The notes below the pieces were generated by a model, which was not told the origin of the DNA, searched no databases, and saw only the letters and a program-made list of their open reading frames with translations. Positions 53,135 through 62,749 of a DNA stretch of 64,000 nucleotides are shown here, one piece after another. The position numbers and the translations under genes are program-made. Position 1 is the first letter of the stretch. The number at the start of each line of letters is the position of its first letter. Origin of the DNA: Variovorax sp. OK212 (GTDB lineage: Bacteria; Pseudomonadota; Gammaproteobacteria; Burkholderiales; Burkholderiaceae_C); contig NZ_FOLP01000002.1 of the NCBI RefSeq assembly GCF_900112425.1, positions 763,672 through 827,671 of the forward strand, written 5' to 3'.

Positions 53135-53551
53135 TCAGGCTTTTTCAACCGGCAGGTTAGCGTCTTTCCAGGCCTTGAGTCCGCCGGCCACGGCTTGGGC
53201 CTGCTCGTAACCGAGCTTCTTGGCGGTGGCCACGGCGCGCTGGGCGCGCGCGCCGGTGGCGCAGACCAGCAGCAGCGGCACGTTCTTGTTCTTCACGGTG
53301 GTGGCCAGCTTTTCCTCGAGCAGGGCCAGCGGCACGTTCTTCGCGCCGATCATGTGGCCGGTGGCGAACTCCTCGGGTTCGCGCACGTCGACCAGCACCG
53401 CGCGCTCGCGGTTGATGAGCTGCACGGCACCCTGGGCCGTGAGCGTTCCGCCGCTCGCCCCCCGCACCAGCGGCCAGGCCAGCATGGCTCCCGAGCTGAG
53501 CGCGATCAGGATCAGCATCCAGTTCGCGGTGACGAATTCGATCAATTTCAC
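53135..53551 (-). CDS. Membrane-anchored rhodanese-like protein
   Basis: The 138-residue protein has one N-terminal helix ([19 protein letters not shown]) followed by a rhodanese domain with the active Cys in [13 protein letters not shown] and the [22 protein letters not shown] entry (here VDVREPEEF). It probably transfers sulfur or reduces persulfides at the inner membrane. It heads the grxC-secB-gpsA operon and is divergent from gpmA. Confidence 0.92.
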   Translation of the reverse strand: MKLIEFVTANWMLILIALSSGAMLAWPLVRGASGGTLTAQGAVQLINRERAVLVDVREPEEFATGHMIGAKNVPLALLEEKLATTVKNKNVPLLLVCATGARAQRAVATAKKLGYEQAQAVAGGLKAWKDANLPVEKA

Positions 53552-53560
53552 GGGGGTTCC

Positions 53561-53588
53561 TTGAATGGCAAACCGGGGATTTTAGAAT
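53561..53588 (+). promoter_or_regulatory. Sigma-70-type promoter of gpmA
   Basis: TTGAAT at 53561-53566 and TAGAAT at 53583-53588 with a 16-base spacer make a good housekeeping promoter, 35 bases before the gpmA start and in the gap to the divergent rhodanese gene. Confidence 0.6.
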
Positions 53589-53623
53589 GCGAGGTTTCGC
53601 AAGCGCAGCCAAAGGCCTCCCTC

Positions 53624-54367
53624 ATGCACAAACTGGTATTGATCCGTCACGGCGAATCCACCTGGAATCTCGAAAACCGCTTCACTGGATGGACCGACGT
53701 CGACCTGACCGAGACCGGCGTGGAGCAGGCCAAGCAGGCCGGCCGGCTGCTCAAGGCCGAGGGCTACGACTTCGACGTCGCCTACACGAGCGTGCTCAAG
53801 CGCGCCACCCGCACCCTGTGGCACACGCTCGACGAACTCGACCGCACCTGGCTGCCCGTGGTGCACTCGTGGCGCCTGAACGAACGCCACTACGGCGGCC
53901 TGCAAGGCCTGAACAAGGCCGAGACCGCCAAGAAGTACGGCGACGAGCAGGTGCTGGTGTGGCGCCGCAGCTACGGCACCCCGCCCCCGCCGCTGGAACC
54001 CGACGACCCGCGCAGCGAGCGCGGCGACGTGCGCTACGCCAAGCTGGCGCCCGAGCAGATCCCGCTGACCGAATGCCTGAAGGACACGGTCGCGCGCGTG
54101 CTGCCGTTCTGGAACGAATCGATGGCCCCGGCCATCCGCACCGGGCGCCGCCTGGTGGTGGCGGCCCACGGCAACTCGATCCGCGCGCTGGTGAAGTACC
54201 TGGACGGCATCTCGGACGACGCCATCGTCGGGCTGAACATCCCGAACGGCATTCCGCTGGTCTACGAGCTCGACGACGACCTGAAGCCCCTGCGTCACTA
54301 CTACCTCGGCGATGCCGCGGCCGCCGAGCAGGCCGCCGCCGCGGTGGCTTCGCAAGGTAAAGGCTGA
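53624..54367 (+). CDS. gpmA: GpmA, 2,3-bisphosphoglycerate-dependent phosphoglycerate mutase
   Basis: This 247-residue glycolytic enzyme swaps the phosphate between carbons 3 and 2 of phosphoglycerate. It has the phospho-His loop [41 protein letters not shown] and the second catalytic His in [13 protein letters not shown]. The C-terminus ends with an Ala-rich tail. It is followed by ctpA. Confidence 0.97.
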   Translation: MHKLVLIRHGESTWNLENRFTGWTDVDLTETGVEQAKQAGRLLKAEGYDFDVAYTSVLKRATRTLWHTLDELDRTWLPVVHSWRLNERHYGGLQGLNKAETAKKYGDEQVLVWRRSYGTPPPPLEPDDPRSERGDVRYAKLAPEQIPLTECLKDTVARVLPFWNESMAPAIRTGRRLVVAAHGNSIRALVKYLDGISDDAIVGLNIPNGIPLVYELDDDLKPLRHYYLGDAAAAEQAAAAVASQGKG

Positions 54368-54429
54368 AGAAACCCCTTTCTGCCGGCCACTTCGTGGAAC
54401 CCCGGCAGGCAAATTGCTTCCAAGCTGTG

Positions 54430-54435
54430 TATATT
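54430..54435 (+). promoter_or_regulatory. -10 element upstream of ctpA
   Basis: TATATT lies 32 bases before the ctpA start in the gap after gpmA. No clear -35 at the proper distance, so ctpA may also be read from the gpmA promoter. Confidence 0.35.
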
Positions 54436-54467
54436 GGTTCGACAGCCGCCGACAAGGACAAGCACTC

Positions 54468-55913
54468 ATGATGGGCCAGAAATTGAAGATCACCGGCTGG
54501 GTCGCCGCCGGCGCCGTTGCAGGCGTCCTGACCACCGTTTCACTGCAGACAGTCGCACGCGGCTCGCTTGCGCCCCTGCCACTCGAGGAATTGCAGCAGC
54601 TCGCTGCCGTCTTCGGCATGGTCAAGAGCGACTACGTCGAGCCGGTCGACGAGAAAAAGCTCATCTCCGACGCGATTTCCGGCATGGTTGCCGGCCTCGA
54701 TCCGCATTCCCAGTACTTCGACAAGAAGTCCTTCAAGGAATTCCGGGAAGGCACCACCGGCCGGTTCGTCGGCGTGGGCATCGAGATTTCGCAGGAAGAC
54801 GGCCTGATCAAGGTCGTCTCGCCCATCGAAGGCTCCCCGGCGTTCCGCGCCGGCCTGAAGCCCAATGACCTGATCACCAAGATCGACGACACCGCCGTGC
54901 GCGGCCTGTCGCTGAACGAGGCTGTCAAGCGCATGCGCGGCGAAGCCAACACCAAGGTGCTGCTGACCATCTTCCGCAAGGACGAGAGCCGCACCTTCCC
55001 CGTGACGATCACGCGCGAAGAGATCCGCACGCAGTCGGTACGCGGCAAGATGATCGAGCCGGGCTACGGCTGGATCCGCCTGTCGCAGTTCCAGGAACGC
55101 ACCGTCGACGACTTCGTGAAGAAGATCGACGAGCTGTACAAGGAAGACCCGAACCTGAAGGGCCTGGTGCTCGACCTGCGCAACGACCCGGGCGGCCTGC
55201 TCGACGCGGCGGTGGCGGTGTCGTCGGCCTTCCTGCCGGAGAACGTCACAGTGGTCACCACCGACGGCCAGCTGGCCGAAAGCAAGTCGGTCTACAAGGC
55301 GGCGCCGGAGTTCTACCAGCGCCGTTCGGGCAGCGACCCGCTGCGCAGCCTGCCTGCCGCGCTGAAGAACGTGCCGCTGGTGGTGCTGGTGAACGAAGGC
55401 TCGGCCTCGGCCAGCGAAATCGTGGCCGGCGCACTGCAGGACCACAAGCGCGCCACCATCATGGGCAGCCAGACCTTCGGCAAGGGCTCGGTGCAGACGG
55501 TGCGCCCGCTCGGCCCCGACACCGGCCTGAAGATCACCACGGCGCGCTACTACACGCCGAGCGGCACCTCGATCCAGGCCAAGGGCATCGTGCCCAACGT
55601 GCTGGTCGACGAAAGCGCCGAAGGCAGCCCGTTCGCCGCCCTGCGCATGCGCGAGGCCGACCTCGAGAAGCACCTGGCCAGCGGCCAGGGCCCCGAAGTC
55701 AAGGACCCGGAACGCGAAAAGGCCCGCGACGAAGCCCGCAAGCGCCTCGAGGAAGAAGCCAAGAAGCCGCCGCAGGACCGCAAGACGCCCGAGTTCGGCA
55801 CCGACAAGGACTTCCCGCTGGTGCAGGCGCTCAACCGCCTGAAGGGCCAGCCCGTGCTGGTCAGCAAGACGCAGGTGATCGTCGAGAACAAGGAAGAGAA
55901 GAAGGAAAACTGA
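54468..55913 (+). CDS. ctpA: CtpA, S41 C-terminal processing protease
   Basis: This 481-residue exported protease has an N-terminal helix (ITGWVAAGAVAGVLTTVSLQ), a PDZ domain (about 90-175; GVGIEISQEDGLIKVVSPIEGSPAFRAGLKPNDLI) and the S41 core with the catalytic Ser in VNEGSASASEIVAGAL and Lys in GSQTFGKGSVQ. The C-terminus is charged and helical (EREKARDEARKRLEEEAKK). It trims or degrades envelope proteins. It is followed by moeB after 11 bases. Confidence 0.95.
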   Translation: MMGQKLKITGWVAAGAVAGVLTTVSLQTVARGSLAPLPLEELQQLAAVFGMVKSDYVEPVDEKKLISDAISGMVAGLDPHSQYFDKKSFKEFREGTTGRFVGVGIEISQEDGLIKVVSPIEGSPAFRAGLKPNDLITKIDDTAVRGLSLNEAVKRMRGEANTKVLLTIFRKDESRTFPVTITREEIRTQSVRGKMIEPGYGWIRLSQFQERTVDDFVKKIDELYKEDPNLKGLVLDLRNDPGGLLDAAVAVSSAFLPENVTVVTTDGQLAESKSVYKAAPEFYQRRSGSDPLRSLPAALKNVPLVVLVNEGSASASEIVAGALQDHKRATIMGSQTFGKGSVQTVRPLGPDTGLKITTARYYTPSGTSIQAKGIVPNVLVDESAEGSPFAALRMREADLEKHLASGQGPEVKDPEREKARDEARKRLEEEAKKPPQDRKTPEFGTDKDFPLVQALNRLKGQPVLVSKTQVIVENKEEKKEN

Positions 55914-55924
55914 TCCGGTGGCGC

Positions 55925-56683
55925 ATGGAAGATAGCGAGCTGCTGCGCTACTCGCGCCACATCCTTCTGGAGGAATTCGGCATCGGCGGGCAGGAGCGCG
56001 TCAGTGCCGGACGGGTTCTCGTCATCGGCGCCGGCGGGCTGGGCTCGCCGGTGGCCTTGTACCTCGCGGCAGCGGGGGTCGGCCACATCACGCTGGTCGA
56101 CGACGACGAGGTCGATCTCACCAACCTCCAACGCCAGGTCGCCCATACGCAAGCGCGCGTCGGGCTGGCCAAGGTCGAATCCGCCGCGCAGGCCATGCGC
56201 GACATCAATCCCCAGATTTCCATCGAGACCCACGCCGTGCGCGCGGACGAGGCGCTGCTGTCGCGCCTGGTTGACGCGGCCGATGTGGTGGTCGACTGCT
56301 GCGACAACTTCGTTACCCGCCAGGCGGTGAACCAGGCCTGCGTGGCGCATGCCAGGCCGCTGGTGGCGGGTGCGGCGATCCGCTTCGACGGGCAACTGAG
56401 CGTGTACGACACGCGCGATGCGGCCTCCCCCTGCTACGCCTGCCTGTTCCCGCCCGACGCGGACTTCGAGGAAACGCGTTGCGCGGTGCTGGGCGTGTTC
56501 GGCCCCGTGGTGGGCACCATCGGCACACTGCAGGCCAGCGAGGCGCTCAAGCTGCTGGCCGGCATCGGCCCGTCGCTGGCAGGCAAGCTGCTGATGTTCG
56601 ACGGGCGCAGCACCTCGTTCGACACGCTGCGCGTGGCGCGCGACCCGCACTGCAGCGTCTGCGCGCAACGCCCGGGCGTCTGA
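55925..56683 (+). CDS. moeB: MoeB/ThiF-family adenylyltransferase
   Basis: This 252-residue E1-like enzyme activates the C-terminus of a sulfur-carrier protein by adenylation. It has RYSRHILLEEFGIGGQERV, VLVIGAGGLGSPVALYLAAAGVG (35-40 GAGGLG) and DDDEVDLTNLQRQ, plus two zinc CxxC pairs (CYAC and CSVC). In molybdopterin synthesis the partner is MoaD, in thiamine synthesis ThiS; sequence does not separate the two here. A molybdopterin role would fit the molybdoenzymes at 9-17 kb. Confidence 0.9.
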   Translation: MEDSELLRYSRHILLEEFGIGGQERVSAGRVLVIGAGGLGSPVALYLAAAGVGHITLVDDDEVDLTNLQRQVAHTQARVGLAKVESAAQAMRDINPQISIETHAVRADEALLSRLVDAADVVVDCCDNFVTRQAVNQACVAHARPLVAGAAIRFDGQLSVYDTRDAASPCYACLFPPDADFEETRCAVLGVFGPVVGTIGTLQASEALKLLAGIGPSLAGKLLMFDGRSTSFDTLRVARDPHCSVCAQRPGV

Positions 56684-56698
56684 AGTTTCTCAAGCTTC

Positions 56699-58720
56699 TC
56701 AAGGCTGCTTCGCACCCTTGGCGCGGGCGGCGCCATTGGCCGCCGCGCCGGCCGTGGGCCTGTTCGCGTCCGACAGCACGCCCTTGCAATCGGCGTCTGC
56801 ACCCGGGCCGTTCTCGATGGTCGCGGCCAAGGCCAGCAGCGGATTGATGGCACCCAGCGCCAGCGCCGCCAGGCCGCGTTCGGCCAAGGGTCCAATCTGC
56901 ACGCCGCCCTTCGGCGCGCCGAAGGTGCCGCTCACCACCAGCGGCGTGCGGATCGACAGGATGTTCTTGCTTTTGGGCTCCGGGCGGACCACGAAGTCCA
57001 GCGACTCGGTGGCGAGGTTGGCCTGACCAGTGGCTGTGAACAGCGCGTTGGTGGTGTCCAGCACCAGCGTGCGTCCGGTCATCAGGCCCTTGTTGACGTC
57101 GAAGGCGATGGCCGCGCAGCGCAACTCGACGTTGCGGTCGCCGCGCAGCAGGAACTTGATGATGTCGCCGCCCACCAGCGTCGCGAACACCGGCAGCAGG
57201 TTGCCGAACTGCCCGCGCCCCGAAATGATCGCCACGTCGCCCGACACGCCGCCCAGCCAGTTGGCCACGGTGCTGCCCGAGCCCGACAGGTTGATGCGGC
57301 CGTCCAGCCGCCCCACGCTGTTGCCCGTCGTCTCAAGCTTCGGGATGAGGCGGGCCAGCTTCATGGCGCGCACGTCGAGCGAGGCGCGGATGTCCGCCGG
57401 GTTCTTCGAAGCATCGATGCGGATGGCGCCGGCCAGCTTGCCGCCCGCCACGCCCAGGTCGAGCGGATCGAGCGTGAGCACGCCGTTGTCGAGCTTGACC
57501 TGCACGCTGCCGCTGTCCAGCGGGATGTCGCGCACGTTCTGGATCTTGTCGGCCGTGTATTTGACGTCGGCGTTCATGGCGCGCAGGCGCTCGAAGTCCA
57601 GCGGCGCGGTGGGCAGGACCTTGCCGCCCGGGCGCTTGACCTGCGTGACGGTCGGCGGCGGCGCCACGCCCTCGATGGTGTTGGCCGTGCGCGCCGTGGG
57701 CGGCAGGCCGATCAGCGGACCGAGGTCGTCCATGTCCATGACCCGTGAACGCAGCTTGCCCCCGAGGTGTGGCAGCTTGCCGGCCTGGTCGAATTGCATG
57801 TCGCCGGAAATATCGGAGAGGCCCAGCTTGCCCTTCAGGCCATTGGCCTCCCAGAGCTTGCCGCGCTTGCCCAGCTTGCCGCTCAGCGCGTAGGGCGAGG
57901 TCTGCGGCAGCGCGATGCCCAGCAGCGGGAACAGCGCGCCCAGGGTCTGGCCCTTGATCTCGAAGGTGGCATCGATGCCGTCGAGGTCCGACAGCGCGGC
58001 CACGGTGCCGGCGGCCTTGAGCTTGGTCTGGCCGGCGGCGGCGTTGATCTCCATCGGGAACGGAGGCGCGCCCTTGGCGTTGATCTGCAGCACGTTGCCC
58101 GCGCGCCCGCTGGCGGTCAGCGGCTGGCCCTTGTAGCGGCCCTTCATGCGGTAGTCGAGCGGCATCTCGCCGCGGCCGGTGTCGTAGCTCAGGTCGGCAT
58201 GGATGTCGACGCCCAGGTGCTTGGCGAGGAAGTCGACCGCCCCGGTGTCGATCTCGATCAGGCCGATGTCGGGCACCGTTCCGGAGTCGGAGGTGTCCTT
58301 GCCCAGCGCCCAGGTGCGGCGGCCGTCGGCTTCCATCTGCAAGCCCACCGTGGGCGAAAACAGCGCCAGGTGCGGAATCACGATCTTGCTGGCGATCAGT
58401 GGCCAGATGCGGATGTCGAACTCGGCGCGGTCGGCCTTCACCAGGTACGGGTCGCGTGCCCAAGAGGGGTTGGCGAATTCGATGCCGTCGAATTTCACGG
58501 TGGCCTGCCGCCAGCCGAGGCCGACGTCCAGCCTGCGCGTGATCTCGAACTTGCGCCCGGTCTTCTCGCTGACGTAGCGGTTCAGCGGCTCGCGAAGCAC
58601 GTCCCAGGGGAAAAAGATCAGCCCGATGACCAATGCCGCGAACAGCAGCGCCACAGCCGCCAGGAGCTTCTGCCATAGCGGCCAGGAGCCTGGCCGGGTG
58701 CGGAGAGTGTTCGTTGCCAT
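56699..58720 (-). CDS. AsmA-family envelope protein
   Basis: This 673-residue protein has one N-terminal helix (KLLAAVALLFAALVIGLIFFPW), the AsmA opening motif (WDVLREPLNRYVSEKTGRKFEITRRLDVGLGW) and long beta-rich repeats, ending in VSGTFGAPKGGVQIGPLAERGLAALALGAINPLLAL. AsmA-like proteins bridge inner and outer membrane and affect phospholipid transport. It is convergent with moeB. Confidence 0.87.
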   Translation of the reverse strand: MATNTLRTRPGSWPLWQKLLAAVALLFAALVIGLIFFPWDVLREPLNRYVSEKTGRKFEITRRLDVGLGWRQATVKFDGIEFANPSWARDPYLVKADRAEFDIRIWPLIASKIVIPHLALFSPTVGLQMEADGRRTWALGKDTSDSGTVPDIGLIEIDTGAVDFLAKHLGVDIHADLSYDTGRGEMPLDYRMKGRYKGQPLTASGRAGNVLQINAKGAPPFPMEINAAAGQTKLKAAGTVAALSDLDGIDATFEIKGQTLGALFPLLGIALPQTSPYALSGKLGKRGKLWEANGLKGKLGLSDISGDMQFDQAGKLPHLGGKLRSRVMDMDDLGPLIGLPPTARTANTIEGVAPPPTVTQVKRPGGKVLPTAPLDFERLRAMNADVKYTADKIQNVRDIPLDSGSVQVKLDNGVLTLDPLDLGVAGGKLAGAIRIDASKNPADIRASLDVRAMKLARLIPKLETTGNSVGRLDGRINLSGSGSTVANWLGGVSGDVAIISGRGQFGNLLPVFATLVGGDIIKFLLRGDRNVELRCAAIAFDVNKGLMTGRTLVLDTTNALFTATGQANLATESLDFVVRPEPKSKNILSIRTPLVVSGTFGAPKGGVQIGPLAERGLAALALGAINPLLALAATIENGPGADADCKGVLSDANRPTAGAAANGAARAKGAKQP

Positions 58721-58956
58721 GGTGTCCTTGTTAACCGTTCAATCAGGTGCACCGAGTCGGCGATGCACCGCACAAACCGTGAGGCATTGCCTACGGAAGG
58801 CACTTTGCAGAGGCATGCGTCGGAACCCGCCTACAACATGCGGCCCACGAAGATTGCATGATGCGCAACAGGAAGGCCTCAATGTCCATGTGCAGGCATT
58901 TCCATGCGGAGACGCTGCGAATGCACCTGCCAACGACAGAGGAAGCGCGGTTCGGC

Positions 58957-59346
58957 ATGGATTCCAGATTGCAGACATACGTCGTCGAAGACAACCTCAC
59001 GATCCGTGAAAACCTCATTGGCACTCTGGAAGAGCTCACCTGTACCACGGTCGTCGGTTTCGCCGAGACCGAGAACGTCGCTCGCGCATGGCTCGGCGAC
59101 CACGGTGGCGAGTGGGACCTGGTCATCGTCGACCTGTTTCTCAAGCAGGGCAGCGGGCTGGGCATTCTCCAGGCCTGCCAGGAGCGCAAACCGGCACAGA
59201 AGGTGGTGGTGCTCAGCAACTATGCGACGCCGGACATCCGCAGGCGCTGCGCCGAGTTCGGGGTTGACGCGGTGTTCGACAAGTCGAACGAAATCGACGC
59301 GCTGGTCGACTTCTGCCTCGTGCAGGCCAGGGCATTGCGCTCCTGA
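58957..59346 (+). CDS. Single-domain response regulator
   Basis: The 129-residue protein is a stand-alone receiver with the acidic pocket VVEDN (10-13) and phospho-Asp59 in LVIVDLFLKQGSGLG, then VVVLSNYATP and a conserved Lys in VFDKSNEID. The ATG at 58957 has GAGGAAG upstream and gives a typical receiver length; an ATG at 58858 would add 33 residues. It carries no output domain and may relay phosphate to a partner. A histidine kinase lies 0.8 kb away. Confidence 0.82.
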   Translation: MDSRLQTYVVEDNLTIRENLIGTLEELTCTTVVGFAETENVARAWLGDHGGEWDLVIVDLFLKQGSGLGILQACQERKPAQKVVVLSNYATPDIRRRCAEFGVDAVFDKSNEIDALVDFCLVQARALRS

Positions 59347-59419
59347 CCCGAGGCGATGGCTGCCGGCCGGGGAAGAAGCCGCACCGGGCCTCTCCCCTGC
59401 CCCTGCCGCCCGGCCGATC

Positions 59420-60052
59420 TCAATCGATCAGCTTGTTCTTCAGCGCGTAGTACGTCAGGTCGCTGTTGGAGGACAGGTTCATCTTCTCCATCAGGCGCGT
59501 GCGGTAGGTGCTCACGGTCTTCACGGACAGCGACAGCGTCTTGGCGATGTCGCCGGCGGTCTCGCCCTTGGCCAGCTTCAGGAACACCTGGAATTCGCGC
59601 TCCGAGAGCTGCTCGTGCGGTGCGGCGTCGTCCTTGCGGTCGAGCTGGCGGGCCAGCAGTTCGGCCACGGCGGGCGTGATGTAGCGCCGGCCCAGCGAGA
59701 TGGTGCGGATGGCGTTGACGATCTCGATCGGATCGCATTCCTTGTTGAGGTAGCCGCTCGCGCCCTGACGGATCAGGTTCATCGCGTAGTGCTCTTCCGG
59801 ATAGCCGCTCAGGATCAGGATGCCCACGTCCGGCGCCTTGGCGCGGATCATGGCGAGCGCGTCGATACCGCTTTGCCCGGGCATCGAAAGGTCCATGACC
59901 AGCACGTCCAGCTCCGTGGTGCGCACCAGTTCGATGGCTTCGCGCCCGCTGGCAGCTTCACCCGCCACGCGCAGGTCCACGTGCTCGGAGAAGAACTGCC
60001 GGAGGCCCGATCGCACGATGGCGTGGTCGTCCACAATTCCAATTTTGATCAT
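59420..60052 (-). CDS. NarL/FixJ-family response regulator
   Basis: The 210-residue regulator has a receiver (VDDH, phospho-Asp54 in VLVMDLSMPGQSGID, Lys in SGYLNKECDP) and a LuxR-type helix-turn-helix (LSEREFQVFLKLAKGETAGDIAKTLSLSVKTVSTYRTRLMEKM). It is divergent from the kinase gene at 60160 and likely forms a pair with it. Confidence 0.93.
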   Translation of the reverse strand: MIKIGIVDDHAIVRSGLRQFFSEHVDLRVAGEAASGREAIELVRTTELDVLVMDLSMPGQSGIDALAMIRAKAPDVGILILSGYPEEHYAMNLIRQGASGYLNKECDPIEIVNAIRTISLGRRYITPAVAELLARQLDRKDDAAPHEQLSEREFQVFLKLAKGETAGDIAKTLSLSVKTVSTYRTRLMEKMNLSSNSDLTYYALKNKLID

Positions 60053-60159
60053 CTGTTACTTTCGTCGTTGTGTTGCGGACATGCGGGTCGCAACATGCCG
60101 GGTCCCTGAATGTTGTCAATTATTCACGATCTTGCACAGCAAGCATCCTTGAAAGTTTC

Positions 60160-61503
60160 ATGCACTGGTTAGCACCTCCAAAAATGGCCGTGAGCCTGCT
60201 GCTCGCGGCACTGGCCGCGCTGGCGCTGGTCGGCATCAACGAGGCCGGCTACCGGCAGTCCAGTCGCGCCCTGGCCGATATCGACGAGGCACAGCAGGTT
60301 CGCGGTGCGCTCAACCAGATCCTGCAGAACATGCTGGACGCCGAGACCGGACAGCGAGGCTACCTGCTGACCGGCGAGGTCAGCTACAGGCAACCCTACG
60401 ACGACGCGGTCAAGCAGGTCGACGGCCATCTGGCCACGCTGCGCCGGCTGTATATCGGTCGACCCGCCGAACTCACGCAACTGGCCGAGTTGTCGAAGCA
60501 CGTGCTGCGCAAGGTGGCCGAGATGGACATGAGCGTGCGGCTGCGCCAGGACGGCAAGGAAGACGCCTGGAAGTTCGTGATCACCACCGACGTAGGCCGC
60601 GAGGAGATGGACGCCATCCGCTCGACCGCGGGCGAGCTGGTGAAGATCAGCAACACCACGCTGCACGAGAGCCAGGGGCAGGTGCTGCATTCGCTGCAAC
60701 TGGCGCGCGTGGGCACCGCCATCGTCGCGCTGGCGGCGCTGATCGCCTTCTTCCTGTACCTGCGCCAGACGCACGCGCTGCGCTCGGTCGGCGAACGCCA
60801 GCAGGAGACGCTGCAGCGCGAACGCAATGCGCTCGAAGACGAGGTGCGCGAGCGCACCGCCTCGCTGGCCGAGCTGGCCACCCACCTGCAGGACGTGCGC
60901 GAAACCGAGCGCGGCTACCTCGCGCGCGAACTGCACGACGAACTGGGCTCGCTGCTGACTGCAGCCAAGCTCGATGTGGCGCGCCTGAAGTCGCGGCTGG
61001 CCGACGCGCCCGACGCGATCCAGCGGCTGCAGCACTTGACCGAGCTGCTGAACAGCGGCATCGCGCTGAAGCGCCGCATCATCGAGGACCTGCGGCCGTC
61101 GTCGTTGTCGAACCTGGGGCTGGTGGCGTCGCTGGAGATCCTGGGCCGCGAGTTCGCCGAGCGCTCGGGCCTGCAGATCGAGATGGCGCTGGAACCGGTG
61201 ACCATGGACGAATCGCGCCAGCTCACCATCTACCGCATGGTGCAGGAGAGCCTGACCAACATCGGCAAGTACGCCGAAGCCAGCGAAGCCACCATCGTGA
61301 TGAAGAACTACGAGAACCACGTGATCGTGGAAGTGGCGGACAACGGCAAGGGCTTCGACACGCAGCGCATGCGGCCGTCCACGCACGGCCTCGCCGGCAT
61401 GCGCCACCGGGTGGAGGCGGCGCGCGGCAAGCTCACGGTGGCGTCCACGCCCGGCAAGGGCACGCGCCTGAGTGCGATGCTGCCGGTGGTCAAGCCGGCC
61501 TGA
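60160..61503 (+). CDS. CHASE3-type sensor histidine kinase (HisKA_3 family)
   Basis: The 447-residue kinase has helices at about 8-27 and 183-205, a periplasmic CHASE3-like domain with LDAETGQRGYLLTG, then an EVRERTASLAELATHL coiled coil, the phospho-His in LARELHDELGSLLTAAKLD and the HATPase N-box region MVQESLTNIGKYAEAS and ADNGKGFD. This class pairs with NarL-type regulators, here the divergent gene at 59420. The ATG at 60160 precedes the first helix. Confidence 0.92.
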   Translation: MHWLAPPKMAVSLLLAALAALALVGINEAGYRQSSRALADIDEAQQVRGALNQILQNMLDAETGQRGYLLTGEVSYRQPYDDAVKQVDGHLATLRRLYIGRPAELTQLAELSKHVLRKVAEMDMSVRLRQDGKEDAWKFVITTDVGREEMDAIRSTAGELVKISNTTLHESQGQVLHSLQLARVGTAIVALAALIAFFLYLRQTHALRSVGERQQETLQRERNALEDEVRERTASLAELATHLQDVRETERGYLARELHDELGSLLTAAKLDVARLKSRLADAPDAIQRLQHLTELLNSGIALKRRIIEDLRPSSLSNLGLVASLEILGREFAERSGLQIEMALEPVTMDESRQLTIYRMVQESLTNIGKYAEASEATIVMKNYENHVIVEVADNGKGFDTQRMRPSTHGLAGMRHRVEAARGKLTVASTPGKGTRLSAMLPVVKPA

Positions 61504-61733
61504 TCGCTTGCCTGTCGCGGCCCCGTTGCGCCTGCCGCCAAGGGCTGCGGCACTTCTGCACACCCTGGTGCCGGGTGACTCGGCCATCTCCTACGCACCC
61601 CGCGCCCGGCCGCTGACAGGTCCCATGCAGGCCCCCATTTAAGGTTGCACCTGTGCCATCCGGTTCTCCCCGCAAGGGGTGGCGGAAGGGCCTTTTCTTC
61701 ACCACAACGAGGGCAGCCTCGAAGGAGATCCGC

Positions 61734-61898
61734 ATGTTGCATTACGCAGTGGTGTTCCTGGTCATCGCGCTGATCGCCGCGTTGCTCGGCTTCAGCGGCA
61801 TCGCCGCCAGCGCGGTGGGCATCGCCAAGATCCTTTTCGTGATCTTCGCCATCCTTGCGATTGCCAGCTTCCTTGCCGGCTTGCTACGACGCAAGTAG
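61734..61898 (+). CDS. DUF1328 small membrane protein, 54 residues
   Basis: The product ([54 protein letters not shown]) is almost fully hydrophobic and matches the DUF1328/YtjA small proteins, often stress-induced. SD GAAGGAG lies 6 bases before the ATG. It is first in a run of envelope-stress-type genes. Confidence 0.88.
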   Translation: MLHYAVVFLVIALIAALLGFSGIAASAVGIAKILFVIFAILAIASFLAGLLRRK

Positions 61899-61952
61899 CG
61901 TCGTTACGATCAACAGGCTCCCGCATTTCATCTTCCCGTAAAGGACTTTCAC

Positions 61953-62327
61953 ATGAACACGACCAAGACCCCTTCGCAACTCGCCGACGACGCACGCCAG
62001 ACCGCCAACGAAGCAGTCGAATCCACGCGCGCCTATGCACAGAACGCGGTGAATGCGGCGGGCGAAAAGGTCCGCGAACTGCGCCGTGACGCGGAACCGG
62101 CCGTCGAACAGCTGGCCGCCCGCGTGCAGCAAGCCGTTCAGCGCGGCTTGGACGCAGCATCGACCACCAGCGCACGCGCGCAACGCCGCCTCGAGGCCGC
62201 CGCAGACGTGACGGGCCGCTACATCTCCGACCAACCGGTGCGCTCGGTGCTCATCGCGGCCGCTGCCGGCGCTGCCATCACCGCGCTCATCGTGCTGGCC
62301 AGCCGCCGCAGCCGGGACGACTACTGA
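61953..62327 (+). CDS. YqjD/ElaB-type (DUF883-like) membrane protein
   Basis: The 124-residue protein has a long charged helix with Ala/Gln/Arg repeats (ADDARQTANEAVESTRAYAQNAVNAAGEKVRELRRDAEPAVEQLAARVQQAVQRG) and one C-terminal helix (VLIAAAAGAAITALIVLAS) ending in Arg. This is the layout of the YqjD/ElaB family, tail-anchored inner-membrane proteins. AAAGGA lies before the ATG. It precedes a YqjE-like gene as in E. coli. Confidence 0.85.
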   Translation: MNTTKTPSQLADDARQTANEAVESTRAYAQNAVNAAGEKVRELRRDAEPAVEQLAARVQQAVQRGLDAASTTSARAQRRLEAAADVTGRYISDQPVRSVLIAAAAGAAITALIVLASRRSRDDY

Positions 62328-62365
62328 TCCGCTGAGTTCCTGTTGCTCCACCGATTCCCGGCACC

Positions 62366-62749
62366 ATGCTTCATCCGATTTTTTCCACGGTGCTCGGGCA
62401 TCCGGAACTCGTCGCTGACCACTTAGCCAATTACGCCGCCCTCGTCCGCCAGGAAACTGCGCATGCGGGGCGCGGCATTGTTGTCCGCATCGTCGCGGGC
62501 GTGCTGGCGGCAGCGAGCGCCATGCTGGCCCTGGGCCTCATCGGCGTGGCCGTGCTGCTCGGTGTGCTGCACGGCAGCTTTCACTGGGTGCTGGTGATCG
62601 TGCCTGGCGTTGCCGTGGTGATCGCGGCAATTTGCGCTTGGTACGCCGCGCGCCCGAACGTCGCTCACGGTTTCGACGACCTGCGTGCGCAACTCGACGC
62701 GGACCTCCAAGCCTTGCACGAAGCCGGAGGTCACCATGGTCAGCGCTGA
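62366..62749 (+). CDS. YqjE-like membrane protein (phage holin family)
   Basis: The 127-residue protein has two hydrophobic helices (IVAGVLAAASAMLALGLIGVAVLLGVLHG and WVLVIVPGVAVVIAAICAWYAA), a charged N-terminus and a C-terminal tail with His. The layout fits YqjE / holin superfamily III. It overlaps the next gene by 14 bases. Confidence 0.82.
   Translation: MLHPIFSTVLGHPELVADHLANYAALVRQETAHAGRGIVVRIVAGVLAAASAMLALGLIGVAVLLGVLHGSFHWVLVIVPGVAVVIAAICAWYAARPNVAHGFDDLRAQLDADLQALHEAGGHHGQR

Noticed and set aside
58858..58956. Longer N-terminus for the single-domain response regulator
   Set aside because: The 33 extra residues (Met/Arg/His-rich) show no domain, and the ATG at 58957 has a better ribosome site and gives a typical receiver length.
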